The translations under genes were made by a program, and so were the position numbers. A stretch of 64,000 nucleotides of DNA from Thalassobius sp049116315 (GTDB lineage: Bacteria; Pseudomonadota; Alphaproteobacteria; Rhodobacterales; Rhodobacteraceae): the NCBI GenBank assembly GCA_049116315.1, contig JAGDZD010000004.1, positions 186,001 through 250,000 of the forward strand. The letters are read 5' to 3'. The notes below the pieces were generated by a model, which worked only from the letters and a program-made list of their open reading frames with translations, did not search any database and was not told the DNA's origin. Each line of letters begins with the position of its first letter. The stretch's first letter is position 1. Below, in pieces: positions 58,843 through 64,000 of this stretch.

Positions 58843-59014
58843 TCGCAACTCCTTCGAACAGAGGTGGCGTTGACCTGATCAGGTTTACAGCCCCCACGCA
58901 AGAGGCCGTGGTCACTGCGCAGCAATTTTGCAGGAAATTGAATCCCTTATGGTCAGCGCTAACACCCTTCGTTATAGAAAGGGCGACCAATTCAGGACGA
59001 ACCGGAGCAAGACA

Positions 59015-60382
59015 ATGAGTGAGTGGCAAAAAGCAGATTGGCGGACCAAGCCGAGAGTCCAAATGCCCGAGTATACGGACCAAGCGGCGCTGAACGCTGT
59101 CGAGGCGCAGCTGTCCAAATATCCCCCTCTGGTTTTTGCCGGCGAAGCCCGCAAACTCAAAGCCTCTCTGGCCGCAGCGTCGCGCGGCGAGGCCTTTTTG
59201 CTGCAAGGCGGCGATTGCGCCGAAAGCTTTGATCAATTCAGCGCCAACGGCATTCGCGACACCTTTAAAGTGATGCTGCAGATGGCGATGGTTCTGACCT
59301 ATGGCGCCAAAGTGCCTGTGGTCAAAGTGGGCCGCATGGCCGGGCAATTTGCCAAACCACGGTCCGCCCCCACCGAAACGGCCAATGGTGTTGAACTGCC
59401 AAGCTATCGCGGTGACATCATCAACGAGCTGGATTTCACGCCAGAATCCCGCATTCCAAACCCGTCCAAAATGCTGCAGGCCTACACCCAGTCGGCCGCA
59501 ACCTTGAACTTGCTGCGCGCCTTCTCCACCGGGGGCTACGCAGATGTGCATCAGGTCCACGCTTGGACTCTTGGCTTCACCGAAGGTGAAAAAGCCGCCA
59601 AGTACCGCGAAATGGCAGGCCGGATTTCTGACACGCTCGACTTTATGAAGGCCGCAGGCGTTGACAGTGATCGCGCCCATACGCTGCAAACCGTCGATTT
59701 CTACACCAGCCATGAATCGCTGTTGCTGGAATACGAAGAGGCGCTGACACGTCTGGATTCGACCTCGGGCAAATGGCTCGCAGGCTCCGGCCACATGATC
59801 TGGATCGGCGATCGCACCCGTCAACCCGATGGGGCGCACGTTGAATTTGCCAGTGGCGTGATGAACCCGATTGGTCTCAAATGTGGTCCAACCACCACCG
59901 CCGAAGACCTCAAAGTGCTGATGGCCAAGCTGAACCCGGAAAACGAAGCAGGGCGCTTGACCCTGATCGCCCGATTTGGTGCAGGCAAAGTGGCCGATCA
60001 TCTGCCACGCCTCATCCAAACGGTCAAAGACGAGGGGGCAAATGTGGTTTGGGTGTGTGATCCGATGCATGGCAATACCATCAAATCCGCCACCGGCTAT
60101 AAAACGCGCCCCTTCCAACTGGTCTTGCAAGAGGTTCAGGAATTCTTTGCCGCCCACCGCGACGCGGGCACAGTGCCCGGCGGTGTTCACTTTGAAATGA
60201 CCGGCCAGGATGTGACCGAATGCACCGGCGGCGTGCGCGCCGTCACCGAAGAAGATCTGTCAGACCGCTATCACACCGCCTGTGATCCGCGCCTGAACGC
60301 CAGCCAATCGCTGGAATTGGCCTTCTTGGTCGCCCAAGAGCTTTCGGCTCTGCGCACACCGGCACAGTCTGCCGCAGTTTAA
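59015..60382 (+). CDS. Class II 3-deoxy-D-arabino-heptulosonate-7-phosphate synthase
   Basis: 455 aa from ATG 59015 (CCGGAGC upstream; a longer in-frame reading has no binding site). Class II (AroA-II/plant-type) DAHP synthase: metal cysteine C68 in LLQGGDCAESFD, KVGRMAGQFAKPRS, then RIPNPSKMLQAY and the late GVHFEMTGQDVTECTGG. It condenses PEP and erythrose-4-phosphate, the first step of the shikimate pathway. A terminator follows. Confidence 0.95.
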   Translation: MSEWQKADWRTKPRVQMPEYTDQAALNAVEAQLSKYPPLVFAGEARKLKASLAAASRGEAFLLQGGDCAESFDQFSANGIRDTFKVMLQMAMVLTYGAKVPVVKVGRMAGQFAKPRSAPTETANGVELPSYRGDIINELDFTPESRIPNPSKMLQAYTQSAATLNLLRAFSTGGYADVHQVHAWTLGFTEGEKAAKYREMAGRISDTLDFMKAAGVDSDRAHTLQTVDFYTSHESLLLEYEEALTRLDSTSGKWLAGSGHMIWIGDRTRQPDGAHVEFASGVMNPIGLKCGPTTTAEDLKVLMAKLNPENEAGRLTLIARFGAGKVADHLPRLIQTVKDEGANVVWVCDPMHGNTIKSATGYKTRPFQLVLQEVQEFFAAHRDAGTVPGGVHFEMTGQDVTECTGGVRAVTEEDLSDRYHTACDPRLNASQSLELAFLVAQELSALRTPAQSAAV

Positions 60383-60401
60383 CGCTTGTACGTCATGCGA
60401 C

Positions 60402-60429
60402 AAACGGGCGGCCCAAGGGGCGCCCGTTT
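60402..60429 (+). terminator. Terminator after the DAHP synthase gene
   Basis: AAACGGGCG (60402-60410) and CGCCCGTTT (60421-60429), a 9-bp stem, followed by TTGCATTTT. Confidence 0.8.
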
Positions 60430-60448
60430 TGCATTTTGACCTCTGCCG

Positions 60449-60480
60449 TTTCATCTTGCCAAAAATACTCCCGTCCCCCG
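60449..60480. repeat. Dispersed intergenic repeat, copy 3
   Basis: TTCATCTTGCCAAAAATACTC (positions 60449-60469, here only the first twenty-one bases) nearly identical to the copy at 53809, then a C-rich tail CCGTCCCCCGG. Confidence 0.6.
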
Positions 60481-60522
60481 GCACCATCACAACAGCGCTT
60501 GGGAGAAGGCACAGCCCCAAAC

Positions 60523-61242
60523 TCACTCGCTCTTGATCAACCGCAGATAGGGGCGGTGTGACAGATGTTCTGCGCCATCTCTGCCCCCATGCTGTGCATG
60601 CTTTGATGCTTCTACAGGCTTTGCTGTCTCAAACCGCCTGCGTGGTTCGGCAAACCCAGCCACGGGCTGGCGAGGGAGTGGCTGCGCAGGTTGCTCTGCG
60701 GTCAATTTGATCAGGCGCGATGAGGCCACCATAAAGCGGCGCGGCGCGCGCCCGATGTGTCCCTGAAAGGACAGACCGCCCAACAAACGGGTGGCATAGC
60801 CCTGTGCATCGGCCAAAGGCCAAAGGGTCATCCGCGCCTCAATCGCGGGTTTGCCCAGCCCGCGTTCTGCACTGAGCTGAAATTCTGCTTTGGCAGGACC
60901 TGTGCAGACGTGCTCGCTCAGTGTTTCAACCGTTTTGCGATGATGCGCGGCAAAGAATGTGCTGAGCGGCATGCCGCGCACTTCCATCCCCATCAGATCA
61001 TTCAGGTGATGCCCCGCCAGCCGCAAGCGCGTGATCCCTGGCGCAATCCGTTCCAGAATAAAGGTATGTGACAAAGCCCCTTCGATGCCGCGTGGATCCA
61101 CATCTGCGCGTGATGGCATCGAGCGTCCGCGACAAAGCGCGCTCCAATAGCTGTCCAGCTCAGAGATTTCAGGAAAGCGTTTATCGGTTAAAAAGGGTGA
61201 CATCTCGACCACGTTTTGACTGTTTTTGTTTGAATTCCACAT
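60523..61242 (-). CDS. PAS_5-family protein (DUF-type PAS domain)
   Basis: 239 aa from ATG 61242 (GAGGG upstream at eight bases). The central PAS_5 domain spans about residues 20-160 (DSYWSALCRGRSMPSRADVDPRGI, LRLAGHHLNDLMGMEVRGMPLSTFF). The C-terminal tail is basic and low in predicted structure. PAS_5 proteins are common in Rhodobacteraceae and may bind a small ligand at the envelope or in signalling; no output domain is attached. Confidence 0.85.
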   Translation of the reverse strand: MWNSNKNSQNVVEMSPFLTDKRFPEISELDSYWSALCRGRSMPSRADVDPRGIEGALSHTFILERIAPGITRLRLAGHHLNDLMGMEVRGMPLSTFFAAHHRKTVETLSEHVCTGPAKAEFQLSAERGLGKPAIEARMTLWPLADAQGYATRLLGGLSFQGHIGRAPRRFMVASSRLIKLTAEQPAQPLPRQPVAGFAEPRRRFETAKPVEASKHAQHGGRDGAEHLSHRPYLRLIKSE

Positions 61243-61446
61243 TGGCGGACCCTCGCTGCTCACTCGTTTCGACCCAGCGCCGGTTAACAAATCGTAACGA
61301 CGCAATGGTTACCCCGCCGTTAACATGTCACGCTTCGTTTAAAATTTGTCCCTAAATCGTTGAGAATGGTTAATCTCTCGCAATGCTGGCCACAGGGCCG
61401 GTTCTGGGCTAAGGGCAATAGCAACGGTGAATTGAAGGAGCGCTCC

Positions 61447-62337
61447 ATGGTCCAATCGATGACAGGCTTTGCCTCAGGCACGGGGGCGCTTGCGCCCTAC
61501 AGCTGGCACTGGGAAATCCGCTCGGTGAATGCCAAGGGCTTGGACATCCGTTTGCGCGTGCCCGACTGGATTGAAGGCCTCGAAGCGGCGCTGAAAGCGC
61601 GGTTGGCCAAATCGGTTTCTCGCGGCAACATCACCCTGTCATTACGCATTCAACGTGAAGAGGCCACCGGCGCGCTGACGGCGAATGATGCGGTCTTGGG
61701 GGCGGTTTTGACAGCCCTGAAACACACGCAAGACCAAGCGCGCGATCACGGCATTGACCTCGCGCCCAGCTCTGGCATGGAGGTGTTGAACATGCGGGGT
61801 GTGTTGGAACAAAGCGCAACGGACAATGACAGCAAAGCCGTGTCGGCGGCTTTGCTTGCCGATGTTGACTCTGTGCTGGATCAGTTTCTGGACATGCGCG
61901 CCGGTGAAGGCAAAGCGCTGCACGATGTGCTCACGCGCGCATTGGGGGACATCGAAGACTTGGTTGCAGCAGCGGCCACAGCGGTTGAGGCGCGCAAAGA
62001 CGAAAGCGAAGCCGCGTTTCGGGCCGCCCTGGCGCGGATCACCCAAAACAGCGATGCGGTCGAAGATCAACGCATCGCGCAGGAACTGGCCGTTCTGGCG
62101 GTCAAAGCGGATGTCACCGAGGAAATGGACCGCCTGCATGCCCATGTCGGGGCGGCGCATAAACTTTTGCAAGAACGCAAACCTGTTGGGCGGAAATTCG
62201 ATTTTCTCATGCAAGAATTCAATCGCGAGGCCAACACCCTGTGTTCGAAATCGCAAAACAAACAACTGACGCAGGTTGGGCTTGATCTTAAAACAGTGAT
62301 CGACCAAATGCGCGAACAAGTTCAAAACGTAGAGTAA
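61447..62337 (+). CDS. YicC-family RNA endonuclease/adaptor
   Basis: 296 aa from ATG 61447. A longer in-frame reading has no binding site and unusual composition. Family words: SMTGFASGTG, WEIRSVNAKGLDIRLRVP, then the C-terminal GRKFDFLMQEFNREANTLCSKSQNK. YicC is linked to RNA decay (RNase/sRNA turnover) in other bacteria. Situated ahead of gmk as is common in alphaproteobacteria. Confidence 0.92.
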   Translation: MVQSMTGFASGTGALAPYSWHWEIRSVNAKGLDIRLRVPDWIEGLEAALKARLAKSVSRGNITLSLRIQREEATGALTANDAVLGAVLTALKHTQDQARDHGIDLAPSSGMEVLNMRGVLEQSATDNDSKAVSAALLADVDSVLDQFLDMRAGEGKALHDVLTRALGDIEDLVAAAATAVEARKDESEAAFRAALARITQNSDAVEDQRIAQELAVLAVKADVTEEMDRLHAHVGAAHKLLQERKPVGRKFDFLMQEFNREANTLCSKSQNKQLTQVGLDLKTVIDQMREQVQNVE

Positions 62338-62349
62338 GAAAGCAGAGTT

Positions 62350-62988
62350 ATGCAACGACGTGGCCTCTTGATCATCCTGTCTTCACCATCTGGCGCAGGC
62401 AAATCCACTTTGACCCGTCGGTTGCGTGACTGGGATCCGTCAATCCAGTTCTCGGTCTCTGCCACGACCCGCGATCCACGCCCGGGCGAAGAGGATGGCA
62501 AAGACTACCGTTTCCTGACGCAGGACCAATTTCGTCGCGATGTGGCCGAAGGTGAAATGCTGGAGCATGCGCATGTGTTCGGCAACTTCTACGGCTCACC
62601 CAAAGGACCCGTGCAAGCGGCGATTGATCGCGGAGAAGACGTGCTGTTTGATATCGATTGGCAAGGCGCGCAGCAGATCGTCAACTCGGCCCTTGGGGCC
62701 CATACGTTATCGGTCTTTATCCTGCCACCATCGATCACCGAATTGCATCGCCGTTTGGTCAGTCGTGGCCAAGACAGCGACGAGGTTATCGCCAAACGGA
62801 TGCAGAAAAGCTGGGACGAAATCAGCCATTGGGGCAGCTATGACCATGTGCTGATCAATGACAACTTGGATGATACTGCCACAGATCTTCAGAAAATTGT
62901 CGAAGCCACGCGCTTGCGCCGTTTGCAACAGCCTGCCTTGCTGGAACATGTGCGCAAACTGCAAACCGAGTTTGAGGAGCTGAAATGA
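62350..62988 (+). CDS. gmk: Guanylate kinase
   Basis: 212 aa. P-loop SPSGAGKST (12-20), then SATTRDPRPGEEDGKDY (the GMP-binding loop) and LVSRGQDSDEVIAKRM. It phosphorylates GMP to GDP. Lies 12 nt after yicC and overlaps the carbonic anhydrase-like gene by 4 nt. Confidence 0.96.
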   Translation: MQRRGLLIILSSPSGAGKSTLTRRLRDWDPSIQFSVSATTRDPRPGEEDGKDYRFLTQDQFRRDVAEGEMLEHAHVFGNFYGSPKGPVQAAIDRGEDVLFDIDWQGAQQIVNSALGAHTLSVFILPPSITELHRRLVSRGQDSDEVIAKRMQKSWDEISHWGSYDHVLINDNLDDTATDLQKIVEATRLRRLQQPALLEHVRKLQTEFEELK

Positions 62989-63515
62989 CCCTGTATCTCT
63001 TGGATGGCATAGCGCCACAGACGCCACAAGATGGTGATTTCTGGGTGGCACCGGATGCCAATGTGATTGGGAAAGTTGCCTTGGAAAGCGCCAGTTCGGT
63101 CTGGTTTGGCTGCACGCTGCGCGGTGACACCGAAGAAATTCGTGTTGGGGCTGGCAGCAACGTTCAGGAAAACTGTGTGCTGCATACAGATCTGGGCTAC
63201 CCGCTGGTGATTGGGTCTGGTTGCACAATTGGGCACAAGGCCATGCTGCACGGCTGTCGCATCGGGGACAACAGCTTGATCGGCATGGGCGCAACAGTGT
63301 TGAACGGCGCAAAGATCGGCAAAAACTGTCTGATTGGGGCAGGGGCCTTGATCACGGAAAACAAAGAGATCCCGGATGGATCCTTGGTTATGGGCGCGCC
63401 GGGCAAAATTGTACGGCAACTCGATGAGGCTGCCATTCAGGGCCTGCGCCAAAGTGCCTTGCACTATCAAGCCAACATGCGGCGCTTCCGCGCCGGATTG
63501 ACCCCTCAAAGCTGA
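62985..63515 (+). CDS. Gamma-carbonic-anhydrase-family protein
   Basis: 176 aa, left-handed beta-helix of hexapeptide repeats. Zinc-ligand histidines H67 (VLHTD), H84 and H89 (GHKAMLHG) are all present, so a metal site is likely. May be a carbonic anhydrase or a PaaY-like acyl-CoA-related protein; the pocket alone does not decide. ATG overlaps the gmk stop. Confidence 0.9.
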   Translation: MTLYLLDGIAPQTPQDGDFWVAPDANVIGKVALESASSVWFGCTLRGDTEEIRVGAGSNVQENCVLHTDLGYPLVIGSGCTIGHKAMLHGCRIGDNSLIGMGATVLNGAKIGKNCLIGAGALITENKEIPDGSLVMGAPGKIVRQLDEAAIQGLRQSALHYQANMRRFRAGLTPQS

Positions 63516-63524
63516 GACATCGTC

Positions 63525-64000
63525 ATGACCACACCCGCCATCCGCTCGCTCGTCGAGGCCGTTCCTTTGCCCACGCTTCTGATCGCGCAAGGCGTGCGGA
63601 TCGTTGGTGCCAACTTCAGAGCAGAAACCCTGCTGGGACAAACCATGCTGGGGCGGCATTTGACAACGGTGATCCGTCAACCATCTGTTCTAAGCGCAAT
63701 CGAAGCCTGTCAAGCGGATCGATCCCCCAAGATGGCGCGCTATATTTCAACCGAAGACCGCAATGAGCAGACATTTCAGGTGCATTGCAGCTACCTTGAT
63801 CTGGCGCCCGCAGCCGAAGGGGTGATGGTCAGCTTTGAAGACGTGACCGATGTCGAAGCTGTGGGGCAGATGCGCCGCGACTTTGTCGCCAATGTCAGCC
63901 ACGAATTGCGCACGCCGCTGACGGCCTTGACCGGTTTCATCGAAACCCTGCAAGGCCCCGCAGCAAACGACAAGAACGCGCAAGTGCGGTTCTTGGATAT
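63525..64000 (+). CDS. phoR: PhoR-like sensor histidine kinase, N-terminal part (runs off right edge)
   Basis: Partial gene from ATG 63525. A PAS-like N-terminal region (about residues 5-100) is followed by the HisKA dimerisation helix with the phospho-acceptor H126 in FVANVSHELRTPLTAL. No transmembrane segment is seen before the PAS, which fits alphaproteobacterial PhoR. The usual partners (pst genes, phoU, phoB) would lie past the edge. Name from family and motif; adjacency not verified. Confidence 0.8.
   Translation, partial: MTTPAIRSLVEAVPLPTLLIAQGVRIVGANFRAETLLGQTMLGRHLTTVIRQPSVLSAIEACQADRSPKMARYISTEDRNEQTFQVHCSYLDLAPAAEGVMVSFEDVTDVEAVGQMRRDFVANVSHELRTPLTALTGFIETLQGPAANDKNAQVRFLD

Noticed and set aside
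58826..60190. 454-codon frame antisense to DAHP synthase
   Set aside because: Fully opposite a strongly conserved gene, no recognisable domain and no ribosome site; a GC-bias shadow.
61243..61446. CtrA binding sites upstream of yicC
   Set aside because: Half sites TTAAC occur but no TTAA-N7-TTAA pair with good match was found.
1..64000. CRISPR, prophage, transposase or integrase genes
   Set aside because: No regularly spaced repeats, phage structural genes, IS ends or tRNA-linked attachment duplications were seen.

Overview
The window reads as the chromosome of a marine alphaproteobacterium of the Rhodobacteraceae, most likely the Roseobacter group. This rests on moderate-to-high GC, the rhizobial-type rhamnose operon order rhaRSTPQUK divergent from rhaD, a class II DAHP synthase, IalB and PAS_5-type proteins, many solute-binding-protein (SBP) ABC transporters and short dispersed intergenic repeats. 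I see no rRNA, tRNA, CRISPR array, insertion sequence or prophage gene.

Layout. 1-8156: an L-rhamnose module, with rhaD leaving the left edge on the minus strand and divergent rhaR, ABC transporter rhaSTPQ, mutarotase rhaU and kinase rhaK. 8257-12086: a three-subunit molybdenum hydroxylase (large/Mo, [2Fe-2S], FAD) with a MoaD-like small protein at its end. 12505-30244: a sugar-acid and glycoside cluster with an enolase-superfamily dehydratase, two GntR/FCD regulators, HpaH-like and HpaI-like enzymes, an IlvD/Edd sugar-acid dehydratase, a GH127 beta-L-arabinofuranosidase-like protein, a complete sugar ABC importer, an EamA transporter, a cytosolic-looking sulfatase, an SDR and a second orphan SBP closely related to the first. 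30964-35648: an Mre11/Rad50-like YhaO-YhaN pair. 35987-40359: a nitrate/sulfonate/taurine-type ABC transporter, then an HxlR regulator divergent from a small detoxification operon (GST, NTF2-like, tautomerase). 40395-46368: a glutamine amidotransferase, two peptidoglycan enzymes, and LpxD + acyl carrier protein + ketoacyl synthase. 46448-50494: IalB, YjgR/HerA-like ATPase, and a TetR regulator divergent from a Tat-exported tandem YdhR-like protein across an array of operators. 50686-56572: a branched-chain amino-acid-type (liv) ABC operon with an unknown secreted protein embedded in it. 56756-64000: aldose dehydrogenase, GlxA-type regulator, DAHP synthase, PAS protein, YicC, Gmk, gamma carbonic anhydrase and the start of PhoR.

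How it fits together. The left half is a catabolic island. Rhamnose is imported and phosphorylated by one module. The 12.5-30.2 kb cluster probably imports a sulfated, arabinofuranose-like oligosaccharide, desulfates and hydrolyses it in the cytoplasm (neither hydrolase has a visible signal peptide), and degrades the sugar through the acid, a 2-keto-3-deoxy acid and an HpaI-type aldolase. That route is an inference from gene content and is the most interesting hypothesis in the window. A shared AT-rich palindrome in front of the enolase/GntR and GH127/transporter promoters supports joint control.

Two sequence patterns recur. A hairpin follows the SBP gene in four separate transporter operons. 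A short repeat with the core TTCATCTTGC ... AAATACTC recurs in intergenic DNA of the right-hand part. The most structured non-coding stretch is 47051-47473, which holds three consecutive hairpins not attached to any annotated gene end and a seven-residue micro-ORF with a very strong Shine-Dalgarno.
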